Source: Oscillospiraceae bacterium
GTDB lineage: Bacteria > Bacillota > Clostridia > Oscillospirales > Oscillospiraceae
Assembly (NCBI GenBank): GCA_031261635.1
Contig: JAISJH010000082.1
Coordinates: 1-40,588 of the forward strand
DNA: 40,588 nt
Direction of reading: 5' to 3'
This document shows, in pieces, positions 16,951 to 24,100 of this stretch; the first letter of the stretch is position 1, and each line of letters starts with the position of its first letter. Made by a program: the position numbers and the translations under genes. Below the pieces are notes generated by a model. That model was not told the origin of the DNA. It worked only from the letters and a program-made list of their open reading frames with translations, and ran no database searches.

Positions 16951-17719
16951 TGTAACTGTCAAGCGAAAATGTACCAAAATTGGCAAATAGGAATGTACCA
17001 CAATTGGGTTGTGAATTAGTAATAAATGGTAATGTTTGCAATGCTAAGCTGATGCCAAGAGCGCGATAACTTGAGGTCGTGAGAAACCTTAGCGTGAGAT
17101 ACGGGGGTTGTTGGCGAAAGACATCACTCAAAACCCGGGAGCTTGTACGCCTTGACGGCTGTCTCCGACGCGAGTTCTTAGGGGGCGGCTTCGTTGAGGA
17201 ACTCTGTAAGCTGGTTTTGAGCCGCCCGAGGAAGGGCTATTTCTCATCGAAAATGTTCTTGCGGTGAGCTACTCTGTAGCCGTTGCCGGTCATTTGGATA
17301 ACCTGACAGCGATGCGTGAGGCGGTCGAGCAGCGCAGTAACGAGGACTGCATCTCCGAAAATGTCAGCCCAGCCGCTGAAGCCTTTGTTAGAGGTAATGA
17401 CGACAGAGGTTTTCTCGTATAATTGCGAGATAAAGCTGAAAAAGAGATTTGCTTCGACCGAGGTTACAGGTAAATAGCCGAGTTCGTCAATGATGATGAG
17501 GTCGCATTTGTTCATATAATTGAGACGGGCTTTGGATTTGAGAGAGATTTCCTGCGTTTTGAGAGTGTGAACGAGGGTGTCCATAGTCTGAAACGCTACT
17601 TTACAGCCGTCACGAACAGCCTTGTTTCCGATAGCCAGCGCGATGTGAGTTTTGCCTGTACCCGGAGGACCTATTAGGATAACGTTGTAGAGCGAGTCAA
17701 CCCATTCGAGCTTCTTGAT
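16951..17719 (-). mobile_element. IS21-family remnant: one end plus istB
   Basis: The end starts TGTAACTGTCAAGCG at 16951 and contains two copies of an internal repeat (AATGTACCAAAATTGG at about 16968-16983 and AATGTACCACAATTGG at about 16992-17007), as IS21-family ends do. It is followed by istB on the minus strand. The other end and istA are missing: at 17719-17722 the sequence changes abruptly to an IS110-family transposase. The stretch 17008-17236 between the end and istB holds no recognisable gene. Confidence 0.75.
17237..17719 (-). pseudogene. istB: IstB ATPase, 5'-truncated
   Basis: IstB is the AAA+ helper of IS21 transposition. The remaining frame has LIGPPGTGKTHIALAIGNKA (Walker A), LIIIDELGYLP (Walker B), SFISQLYEKTSVVITSNKGF (sensor 1) and ALLDRLTHRCQVIQMTGNGY, ending NIFDEK. 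These are diagnostic for IstB. The N-terminal domain is missing: upstream of KKLEWVDSLYNV the frame meets a stop at 17719-17721, and beyond it the DNA encodes IS110 transposase. About 160 residues remain of a normal 240-250. Without IstA or its N-terminus it should be inactive. Confidence 0.85.
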
Positions 17720-17721
17720 TT

Positions 17722-18566
17722 ACTTGAATTTGGCGTACATCTCGTACGATTTTTTGTAAGACTTCCCGACAGCGAGTGCAAATTCAACACGCAGCAGCTT
17801 GATGTAAACGCCGGATTTGCCGATACGGGTTGTCCTCTTTTTACCCACGCTCTCGACATTTTGCGAACACAATCCCGCCCACGATGTACGGTGTTTTGCA
17901 CTGTCAAACACAGACATACGGGACGCGCTCAGTCCGAACACGTTGCTAAACACCGCATCAAATTTATAGTTGCCCCAAGTGAGACAATTTTGCGCTCGAG
18001 GGGTTTGGGGTTTCCCATATTTTCAATTCTCGGAAGCGTTGAAAGACTTTAGTTTGGCCCAAAATCTGCAAAGGTCGCGAAGTTGCCGAATTGTTTCCGG
18101 CGGTAATTAATGTTCTGCGCGCTGATAGCACGACTTACCGCGCGCCATATTGAACTTGAACACATCGTAAATCCACTGGGCGTCGCGTTTGTCGGTGTCG
18201 CGCTATCGGCGCGCGAGTTTTCAAATTGCTTTTGATGGCTTTGACGTACTTTGGGGTGCGTGACGACGATGTGAAATCCTTGCTCTGACTGCTCCAAGAT
18301 ATTGTGTACAGGGAACCAATATTTACCTGTGGATTCCATACACACCTCAAGGCAGTCGTGCGCGATTAACCAGCCGCAGCAAGCGCGGAGGTCGCCGCTG
18401 TACGTTGAGAAACGGCGTTTCTCATATCCAGTAACTCCTTGCCGTCAGTGGACGTTCACCGCGATTATAAAATCGCGATGAACGTCCATTCGCAACAAAG
18501 CGGGTATACGATTTTCAGTTTGCCGCTAATGCCTTGCCGCTCCTGTCGACTGCGTTTTTCACTCAT
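17722..18566 (-). pseudogene. IS110-family transposase (DEDD), degenerate
   Basis: IS110 transposases use a RuvC-like DEDD domain plus a Tnp domain with a catalytic serine and are guided by a bridge RNA. From the ATG at 18566 the frames give VYPLCC, MDVHRDFIIAVNVH (first D), stop and shift, EKRRFSTYSGDLRACCGWLI, EVCMESTGKYWFPVHNILEQ (E motif), FHIVVTHPKYVKAIK, DAQWIYDVFKF, and finally DSAKHRTSWAGLCSQNVESV with SGVYIKLLRVEFALAVGKS. All are familiar IS110 landmarks. Several frameshifts and stops are present, and the end is fused to istB. The sequence around MDVHRDFIIAVNVH is itself a long palindrome. Confidence 0.8.
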
Positions 18567-18797
18567 ATGGTGTACCTCGTTAGTCAGATTTGCGGAGCGG
18601 ACATTGACTGGACGCACACCTAAAAATGATGAACGTCTTTACACAAATAAGTTTACAGGTGGGGCTTTGCTCGAACGCAAACCGCCTTACCCATTAGTGC
18701 GTGAAAGCGCGCCCGCTACTGATATGAGCGCGGTGTCACCGTCCGGGCAACCCACTTATCTCCGCGTGCTCTGTAGTGTATCGGCTTCACGCACTAA
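18567..18797 (-). ncRNA. Candidate bridge RNA of the IS110-family remnant
   Basis: IS110 elements encode a structured guide RNA in the non-coding end next to the transposase. Here about 230 nt separate a strong promoter from the transposase ATG with no coding frame in this direction. The region folds locally: TTCACGCACTA (18786-18796) pairs perfectly with TAGTGCGTGAA (18695-18705), enclosing 80 nt, and TTTGC-TCGAAC-GCAAA (about 18666-18681) forms a further hairpin. Size, position, promoter and structure fit a bridge RNA. Guide loops were not verified against the flanks. Confidence 0.5.
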
Positions 18798-18826
18798 ATT
18801 ATAGCATAATCTTACAAATTTCTCAA
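18798..18826 (-). promoter_or_regulatory. Promoter in the IS110 end
   Basis: On the minus strand TTGAGA (18826-18821), a 17-bp spacer and TATAAT (18803-18798). It points into the candidate bridge RNA and transposase. In IS110 elements the promoter often lies across or near the element end, and the neighbouring truncated gene starts by about 18841, which fits. Confidence 0.65.
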
Positions 18827-18840
18827 TCTAAATCAAACGG

Positions 18841-19267
18841 GCGACTCCCGAGTTTCATATCACGTTGACACCGGAGTTGAACCAGCTTGGAAAAAGCCGA
18901 GTTGAAGAATACATAGGACTGCTAGCGGGTAATCCGCTGTTTGCGGAGTTCGAGAGCTTTACAGACGTGCCGCACCGTTACATTAGGCTTTACGACACGC
19001 TCGTCGCGGCGGGTCTCGGCAATTTTTTTGACAGCGACACCTATCAGGATTTGGAAGTGGATGACACGATGCCGGACGCCGCAGGCTTCGCGGTTCGCAT
19101 CAGCGGCGACCGTAGAGGTCGGCGAGATTGGTATATTCTTATTGAACGATGAGTCGTTTGTGAAGAAACTCGGTAACGCAGAGCTTATATCGCTGAATCC
19201 CGGCTACGTACCGAGACCGATTACGGAGTTTGACTCGTTCCGCACGTTTGGGAAGGTTGCCGGGTGA
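18841..19267 (+). pseudogene. 5'-truncated, frameshifted gene of unknown family beside the IS110 end
   Basis: The coding frame is already open at the IS110 end (reading FHITLTPELNQLGKSRVEEY) and continues PHRYIRLYDTLVAAGLGNFF and DLEVDDTMPDAAGFAVRISG. Near 19115-19140 it shifts to a second frame: VEVGEIGIFLLNDESFVKKL, NPGYVPRPITEFDSFRTFGK, then stop at 19267. I do not recognise the protein. The alternating charged and hydrophobic pattern looks like a soluble alpha/beta domain. The missing 5' end and its abrupt start next to the IS110 promoter suggest the insertion destroyed it. A start codon upstream was not found. Confidence 0.5.
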
Positions 19268-19318
19268 TGTAGGCAGTTTGAGGCGGAACAGACATTTTGC
19301 GAACGGAGTAAATAGCAA

Positions 19319-19347
19319 AAGATTGCCGCCGTTTTCTACGGCGGCAA
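19319..19347 (-). terminator. Terminator of the C25 peptidase operon
   Basis: On the minus strand TTGCCGCCGTAGAAAACGGCGGCAA forms a 9-bp GC-rich stem followed by TCTTTTGC. It lies 45 nt after the stop of the Cys-rich ORF, so that ORF is probably part of the same transcript as the peptidase. Confidence 0.7.
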
Positions 19348-19391
19348 CAATGGTTGTATGAAATTTGTATACACAAGAAATTTAGCGTTTT

Positions 19392-19688
19392 TCAGTCGTC
19401 AGTAAGTTTCCAGCCCCCGCAGTTCGGTATGGTTGCTGTCACGCAGTTTACGGAAATGCCGTTTGACAGTTTCTCGTCCCAAGCGTTTTGCAAAACATTC
19501 CAGCCTCTGCATTTTACTTCGGAATAATGCTGTGTATTGTTGATTGTAAATGTTAGACGCGCTGATGCGCTGTAATTACCGCGAAATTCAGAGCAGATAT
19601 ATCCATAGGTGCAGAACTTTCTTGCGTTAATGCCGCAATGGAATCATATCCTTGAAATTGTAGATTTATTTCGTCCGTTTTTATCCAC
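19392..19688 (-). CDS. Small Cys-rich protein with an in-frame TGA, downstream of the C25 peptidase
   Basis: A GTG at 19688, two bases after the peptidase stop and preceded by AGAG, opens a frame VDKNGRNKSTISRI, then TGA (19644-19646), then 83 residues to the stop at 19392. The second part has six cysteines (FHCGINARKFCTYGYICSEF, then SEVKCRGW, VNCVTA and NCGGWKL) and beta-type alternation (SASARLTFTINNTQ). I do not recognise it. Either the gene carries a nonsense or frameshift mutation, or the real start is a non-standard codon after the TGA. The tight spacing to the peptidase and the terminator behind it argue that it is a genuine third member of the operon. No signal peptide is seen. Confidence 0.45.
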
Positions 19689-19690
19689 CT

Positions 19691-21304
19691 CTACACATTA
19701 TTCGCGGGATTATCCAGATAATCAGTCGTGCCGTCGCCTAGAAGCAAATAACTTTTTACATTGTGCTGTACGTAGTCATCATTAGGAAATTCCGCCAAAA
19801 ATTTTATTGTTGCGGCTTGATAAATCGCGCCTATTACGCTTGTATTGCCAGCGCATAATTCTTCCCACAGGAATTTGTTGAAATAGTTATTTTCAATCGT
19901 ATACGAAGGCGACGACGCGCCGAGGAAGGTTATTGCCCGTTCGTTTTGTATCCAAGCCGCTCCGAAGCGCGCGGCACCCTGATTTTGTATCGCGTTATTA
20001 TAGCAAGCGATGCTGAATACGTTCGGAAGGTCTTTCTTGATATTCAAATTTATCACATCATTTGTTGTCAAGCCGATATGCGATTGCCACCTGTCAAAAT
20101 CGCCGTGTCCGCGATAATTTATAAAACCCGGACCGACTTCGATTGTCGAAATTAACGCTTGTTTTGTAGGCGGAATATCCTCCGGTTTGTCTGTGTCGTC
20201 GCGTTTTGTCGGAGCAAATTGTCCTGCGTTATGATTTTTTATATATTCGACAATTCCATCGGAACATATATTGTACCTGTCACCATTATTCTCCGAGCTA
20301 TAATATGTTGTAAATACAGTTTGTTTGCGCTTTTCAGAGTAATTTAACGAATAGTCCGCGGCGCGTCTGCACAAGCGGCGTAATTCGTCCTCGGTTGATG
20401 ACGGTATTCGCGAAACGCAAAACTCCGGCTTGTATTGTCCACGTTCAAAATCTGACGCGTAAAAGCTGTCACTGGCAAATTCCTCGCCATTTTTAATAAA
20501 CATTTTCGTTGGAATTGTGTCAACATCGCCGCATATAACAACGTGACTAATTTTATTTGTTTCATTCTCGCTTTTGAGAAAGTTATATAAATCGTCAACT
20601 CTCGACGCAGGCTCGGGAGCCATATTTTCGATAAAAACCGTATCAACAGTATATTTATCGGATTTCGCCAGCACATATTCCTGCAACGCGCCTACAAGCT
20701 CTTTTGATGTGACAATCAGCAAGCGCGGCTTCCCATTATCCGCAAACGGTTCTTCGTATTCTGCAAGCCCGTATACCAGATGTTTAAGATATTTTGGTAA
20801 CTGGCTCTTTTTTTGTTTTACATTTGTCGCCCCGTCCAAATTGTACGTTATTGTTATTTCAATTTCGCGGTGCAGAGTAATGAGCTTGCTTTTAGGATTC
20901 CACACTACCGGGTAAACTAAAATATTAACGCAGTTTATGCCGTAGAAACTTTCCTGTCCCGCGTTTTCCGTCAGTATTGACGGAAAATCCGTGTCGCTAC
21001 TGTAAATTGCGCTGTCAGGCGTGAATGTGAGCGGCTCGTCCTCTGTCGCCGGGTTAGGCACGCAGATTACTTGAAATTGGTCGTTTAATTTATCACTTTT
21101 TATAACTTTGGCGCTTATATCTTTTACTATTGCGCCGTCCGGCAACGCGACGAGCATACTTTCCCTGGGAAGCATTGGTTGCCCCGGTGTAGCTGTACTT
21201 CCCGCGTTTACAAGTGAAAAGCCGTATATATTTTTCTCTCCGAAGGGTTCGTATTGGGTCGTCAATTCGCCAAGATTGTATGTAATTATTTTAGTATTTT
21301 CCAT
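19691..21304 (-). CDS. Gingipain-type (family C25) cysteine peptidase without signal peptide
   Basis: C25 peptidases are caspase-fold (clan CD) enzymes with a His-Cys dyad. The 537-residue protein has an N-terminal propeptide-like beta domain (about 1-190, with TPGQPMLPRESMLVALPDG) and a catalytic part with KPRLLIVTS, HVVICGDVDTIPT, CVSRIPSSTEDELRRL, FINYRGHGDFDRW (His400) and NVFSIACYNNA (Cys434), the expected catalytic pair. The start follows GGAGG at ideal spacing. There is no signal peptide, sorting motif or C-terminal secretion domain, unlike classical gingipains, so it should act inside the cell or leave by an unusual route. It is the fourth gene of a minus-strand operon, behind a 204-aa partner. 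The pro-domain implies it is made inactive and needs a trigger. Confidence 0.88.
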   Translation of the reverse strand: MENTKIITYNLGELTTQYEPFGEKNIYGFSLVNAGSTATPGQPMLPRESMLVALPDGAIVKDISAKVIKSDKLNDQFQVICVPNPATEDEPLTFTPDSAIYSSDTDFPSILTENAGQESFYGINCVNILVYPVVWNPKSKLITLHREIEITITYNLDGATNVKQKKSQLPKYLKHLVYGLAEYEEPFADNGKPRLLIVTSKELVGALQEYVLAKSDKYTVDTVFIENMAPEPASRVDDLYNFLKSENETNKISHVVICGDVDTIPTKMFIKNGEEFASDSFYASDFERGQYKPEFCVSRIPSSTEDELRRLCRRAADYSLNYSEKRKQTVFTTYYSSENNGDRYNICSDGIVEYIKNHNAGQFAPTKRDDTDKPEDIPPTKQALISTIEVGPGFINYRGHGDFDRWQSHIGLTTNDVINLNIKKDLPNVFSIACYNNAIQNQGAARFGAAWIQNERAITFLGASSPSYTIENNYFNKFLWEELCAGNTSVIGAIYQAATIKFLAEFPNDDYVQHNVKSYLLLGDGTTDYLDNPANNV

Positions 21305-21337
21305 AAGATTAGTCCTCCTTTTACCGCATTATAAAAC

Positions 21338-21413
21338 AATGAGCGGTGATTTATAGAACAGCGAAATTAAGAACCGATATTGTCCGGCCGGCTATCCTAA
21401 TTCACCGCTCAAT
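21338..21413 (-). repeat. Inverted repeat between the partner gene and the C25 gene
   Basis: AATGAGCGGTGA (21338-21349) and TCACCGCTCAAT (21402-21413) pair over 11 of 12 bases around a 52-nt loop that itself contains CCGGCCGG. There is no T-tract, so it may tune mRNA stability or the dose of the peptidase relative to its partner rather than end transcription. Confidence 0.55.
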
Positions 21414-21437
21414 GTTTATGCTTGCGGAATGTTAATG

Positions 21438-22052
21438 TTAGCAGGGATAGAACATTCCCTTGTCCGGGTTGTACTCAATACTGAGTTCAGTGATGTCGCC
21501 GCTATACGTCAAATCAATCGTCGGGCTGTCCACTTCGGACAAAACCGTGGACGAATCCAAATTTGCCGCGAGATATACGCTGATTTTTTCAATTGGCGAC
21601 ATTGTTGCGGAGTGTCCCGTCGCGACCGGAATCGCGTTAATCGGGTGATTGTCAAAATTTGTGCCGTTCACGAGTACGCTCTGCGCTAGTCCAAAAGTTA
21701 AAACGCGCGGAGCGGTTACTTTATTCGTGAGTTTGTATGTATTTGCGGGGAGGTCGTACGGCGCAAATGACGAGAACCAACCCTTGTCAAAATGAGCGTT
21801 AGTCTGCTCTTTAGCTACGCAATCGCTCATTTTCAGGATTTTCGCGCCGTTCTGTGTTTCGCCTGTGGACGCGTACAACGCGTATTCTTCCGTCCACTCT
21901 ATTTTGTTTTTCTGAAACGGGTTAAAAGTAACCCACGCGAGTTTTTTGCCGCCGCCGGCGGCGTGTTTCACGATAACCACTTTCTGAGAGCAGAGAGCAA
22001 TCATACTTAGGTCGGGTCCGCTGAAAAAGATATTTAACGCAAATTTAGCCAT
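21438..22052 (-). CDS. Uncharacterised 204-aa beta-rich protein, partner of the C25 peptidase
   Basis: I cannot name the family. The ATG at 22052 follows GGAGG with good spacing; an upstream in-frame ATG lacks one. The N-terminus FALNIFFSGPDLSMIALCSQ is hydrophobic but without a signal-peptide layout. The chain then alternates short strands: KVVIVKHAAGGGKKLAWVTF, KIEWTEEYALYASTGETQNG, TFGLAQSVLVNGTNFDNHPI and IEKISVYLAANLDSSTVLSE. It ends in DLTYSGDITELSIEYNPDKG and a C-terminal Cys. This looks like a compact beta-sandwich. It lies 133 bp upstream of the peptidase in the same operon. It could be a substrate, inhibitor or effector released by cleavage; this is inference from context. Confidence 0.8.
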   Translation of the reverse strand: MAKFALNIFFSGPDLSMIALCSQKVVIVKHAAGGGKKLAWVTFNPFQKNKIEWTEEYALYASTGETQNGAKILKMSDCVAKEQTNAHFDKGWFSSFAPYDLPANTYKLTNKVTAPRVLTFGLAQSVLVNGTNFDNHPINAIPVATGHSATMSPIEKISVYLAANLDSSTVLSEVDSPTIDLTYSGDITELSIEYNPDKGMFYPC

Positions 22053-22079
22053 TTTGTTTTCCTCCGTTTTTTTAATTAT

Positions 22080-22113
22080 TTGTTTCAATCCGGCGGCGCC
22101 TGCCTTGTTTCAA
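22080..22113 (-). promoter_or_regulatory. Direct repeats upstream of the partner gene
   Basis: TTGAAACAA (minus strand) occurs at 22113-22105 and 22088-22080, 25 bp apart, around a GGCGCC core. Direct repeats are the usual target form for SARP-type activators, and a SARP-like gene lies just upstream. Further up, TATCAT near 22118-22123 could be a -10 box, without a good -35. Confidence 0.35.
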
Positions 22114-22200
22114 CGCGACTATGATAACATATGTGTTCAGAAAACTTGCGGAATAAAAGCGGAAAGTATCCGGAAAATACGCGCTTAATTGTTCAGGAAA

Positions 22201-22758
22201 TCATTCCTGCCGCTTGTCGCGATAATATCGGGCTTTATCTTTGTCCCCGCGGCCAGCAAAATACGTTTCCAGACGGGCAAGCAAATCATAATATTCCGCA
22301 TCGTAAACGCTCTCGTATTCTACCGCCCAATCAAAACGGCTGTCAGACAAAAGCACCCCGCTGTACATTTCAACGGAGTGCTCCCAATCTTTCGCGTCCT
22401 CACTGCGCGCTAACGCCAGAAAAATTACGAAATCTATTTTAATTTGTGAAATATTCAGAGATAACGCGTCGCGCGTTACGGTCAGCGGCAGCGGCAAGCC
22501 GTTGCCAATCAGCGTTTGCAAATGTTTTATAACTTTTCGCAATTTATCGGCCGCCGTAAACGGAGGCGAATCCGGCCACATCATATCGGCGGCTTTTGAT
22601 TTTGAAATACCGTTCGGCTCGCACACAAGCAAGGCGATAAGTTCCTCGGCTCTGCCGCTGTATAAATCAACTTGAGCGCCGTCAAGCCGCATTGAAAACC
22701 GCGAAAAACAATTGATTTGCAATTGTTTTGGGTTTTTATGCGGCGTTTCATTTACCAA
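22201..22758 (-). CDS. SARP/BTAD-like regulator, second half of a split AbrB-SARP gene
   Basis: The protein has a winged-helix region (INCFSRFSMRLDGAQVDL, then SGRAEELIALLVCEPNG, SKSKAADMMWPDSPPF, ADKLRKVIKHLQTLIGNG) and a helical BTAD-type domain (KIDFVIFLALARSED, WEHSVEMYSGVLLSDSRFDW, ESVYDAEYYDLLARLETYFA). This is the layout of SARP-type activators. The start is unclear: a TTG at 22758 is possible, and the frame is open to 22827 without an RBS. The AbrB-like gene overlaps the 5' end in another frame at a run of five Cs, so a +1 shift there would make one AbrB-SARP protein. It probably controls the downstream peptidase operon; that is inference. Confidence 0.65.
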   Translation of the reverse strand: MVNETPHKNPKQLQINCFSRFSMRLDGAQVDLYSGRAEELIALLVCEPNGISKSKAADMMWPDSPPFTAADKLRKVIKHLQTLIGNGLPLPLTVTRDALSLNISQIKIDFVIFLALARSEDAKDWEHSVEMYSGVLLSDSRFDWAVEYESVYDAEYYDLLARLETYFAGRGDKDKARYYRDKRQE

Positions 22759-22921
22759 AGGGGGAAACGGAAACGCTGAACGGAAGCGGAGAAAAATTAA
22801 ACGCCGCACCGTCCGTTTTAATGACAAGCTTCATACCGGGTACAATGCCAAGCGCGCGAGAGATTTCAAGCGGGATTGCGATGCGGCAGCCGTCCTCGAC
22901 TGTTACGATTGTTTTGTACAT
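22748..22921 (-). CDS. AbrB/SpoVT-like DNA-binding domain
   Basis: The 57-residue product begins with YKTIVTVEDGCRIAIPLEI, continues SRALGIVPGMKLVIKTDGAA and ends FSVSVSPFGK. This is the swapped-hairpin AbrB fold (RI-IP-EI-R-LGI-PG--L-I). The ATG at 22921 follows TGGAGGAC at good distance. It has a strong promoter 130 bp upstream and is the first gene of the operon. Its C-terminus overlaps the SARP-like frame and ends at a TGA just after a CCCCCTTT run, so it may be the N-terminal part of a longer protein, either broken by a frameshift or joined by slippage. As a lone protein it would be a small dimeric repressor or antitoxin-like regulator. Confidence 0.7.
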   Translation of the reverse strand: MYKTIVTVEDGCRIAIPLEISRALGIVPGMKLVIKTDGAAFNFSPLPFSVSVSPFGK

Positions 22922-23052
22922 AGAAATGTCCTCCAAAATATATGTGAAAATTTATTTATGCTCATTATTCAAACTTGCCCACACTAATATTGCTCCAAAT
23001 ATCGACTTTGCCAACTTCTACGTTCCCGCGCCGGTTTGTTGTAATTTCCATA

Positions 23053-23081
23053 ATTATATCACAGTGCGGCTTATTTGTCAA
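23053..23081 (-). promoter_or_regulatory. Consensus promoter of the AbrB-SARP-C25 operon
   Basis: On the minus strand TTGACA (23081-23076), a 17-bp spacer and TATAAT (23058-23053), all consensus. Transcription would start near 23046, giving a 5' leader of about 125 nt before the AbrB-like gene. No riboswitch-like structure was recognised in it. Confidence 0.8.
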
Positions 23082-23168
23082 GCATAATTTATCACATATG
23101 TATTCATAGGAGGCTTGACAGCCACATACGCGACTGTCAAAAAGTTTTTTATATATCCGGCGGCAACT

Positions 23169-23834
23169 TCACCCCCAGGGAAACGCGTTTTCGCGATTTA
23201 GAATCCCGTCTAAAATAAACAAAACTACCACAAGCGCGTATTCCGTATCCGCCGGTAAATTCCCGTAGCCTCCGAAGTACGCCGATAAAATTTTTGCGTC
23301 TATTTTTACGTATTTAGCAATTGTTTCGACAGATATATAATTCTCTCGGGAGAGCTTTGAATTAAGCGTAGATATAAGTATATGCTTGTTTTCGACGTAC
23401 ATAGGAATGAGCCGGCTTAGAAATGAAAGTATCAGTCCGAGCTTTTGTGTTTTAGCGGAATCTGCGAAATTTTTAGAAAATTCGCCGCTTGAAAGTACAG
23501 ATTTTACCGTCTGCTCGTCTACCCCGGCGGCTTCGCAAATTGTGTCGAGCCGCACTCCATAAATATCGGATATTTTTGAAAAATTCTCGATATTTCTCTC
23601 CGACGGCGGCAATAAATCTCCGGCGTTTGCGTCATCAACGTTGCCGATAAGTAATTCGTCGGTTGTTACGCCCAAAGCGCGTGAGAGCGGCACAATTTGA
23701 ACAATATCCGGAACCCCCGCTTCGGTTTCCCATTTGCTGACGGTCTTTGGCGAAACGCAAAGCAGCGTCGCCAGTTCCAGTTGCGTAAGCTTTTGCGCCG
23801 CACGCAATTTTTTAATATTTTTTCCTATAGACAT
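23169..23834 (-). CDS. XRE-family transcriptional regulator
   Basis: The N-terminal 60 residues form a Cro/CI helix-turn-helix: IGKNIKKLRAAQKLTQLELA, TLLCVSPKTVSKWETEAGVP and a third helix, followed by LSRALGVTTDELLIG. The remaining 150 residues are helical with no domain I can name (CEAAGVDEQTVKSVLSSGEF, AKTQKLGLILSFLSRLIPMY, EYALVVVLFILDGIL). Many Clostridia XRE regulators have such C-terminal sensor parts. It is transcribed from its own consensus promoter and followed by about 90 bp to the promoter of the AbrB-C25 operon on the same strand. It may regulate that operon or the divergent SdpI gene. Confidence 0.88.
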   Translation of the reverse strand: MSIGKNIKKLRAAQKLTQLELATLLCVSPKTVSKWETEAGVPDIVQIVPLSRALGVTTDELLIGNVDDANAGDLLPPSERNIENFSKISDIYGVRLDTICEAAGVDEQTVKSVLSSGEFSKNFADSAKTQKLGLILSFLSRLIPMYVENKHILISTLNSKLSRENYISVETIAKYVKIDAKILSAYFGGYGNLPADTEYALVVVLFILDGILNRENAFPWG

Positions 23835-23861
23835 ATTTATCTCCTCTCTGTTTTTAGATAA

Positions 23862-23890
23862 ATTATATCAAATTTTCACCTATTTGTCAA
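23862..23890 (-). promoter_or_regulatory. Consensus promoter of the XRE regulator
   Basis: On the minus strand TTGACA (23890-23885), a 17-bp spacer and TATAAT (23867-23862). Transcription would start near 23855, about 20 nt before the ATG; GAGAGGAGAT serves as the RBS. Confidence 0.8.
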
Positions 23891-23962
23891 CCCACGCGTT
23901 AGTTACAACATATCTGCGGTGCGTAGAGTTTGTAAATAAATCGCGTATTTTCAAAATGCCTC

Positions 23963-23991
23963 TTGACAAGCGTCGCGCTCTGTGTTATAAT
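23963..23991 (+). promoter_or_regulatory. Consensus promoter of the SdpI-family gene
   Basis: TTGACA (23963-23968), a 17-bp spacer and TATAAT (23986-23991), divergent from the XRE promoter 70 bp away. The 5' leader of about 100 nt contains an inverted repeat GAACA-N6-TGTTC near 24038-24055 that could be an operator. Confidence 0.8.
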
Positions 23992-24100
23992 ATCTTTAGA
24001 ATTTAATGAAAATTCAAAAATTTTATATATTGCGAATTGAACATTTCCGTGTTCGAGGAAATTATTTTATGGCTTAAAAATTTTCAAGGGGAAAACAATA

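Noticed and set aside
18437-18485. Long palindrome around GGACGTTCA...TGAACGTCC taken as an operator
   Set aside because: It lies within IS110 coding sequence for MDVHRDFIIAVNVH, and the codons explain much of the symmetry.
13901-19690. Use of UGA as a sense codon
   Set aside because: UAA and UAG interrupt neighbouring frames equally, and intact housekeeping genes here show no internal UGA; simple decay fits better.
24038-24055. LexA box in GAACATTTCCGTGTTC before the SdpI gene
   Set aside because: The Firmicute LexA site needs GAAC-N4-GTTC; here the spacing is eight bases.
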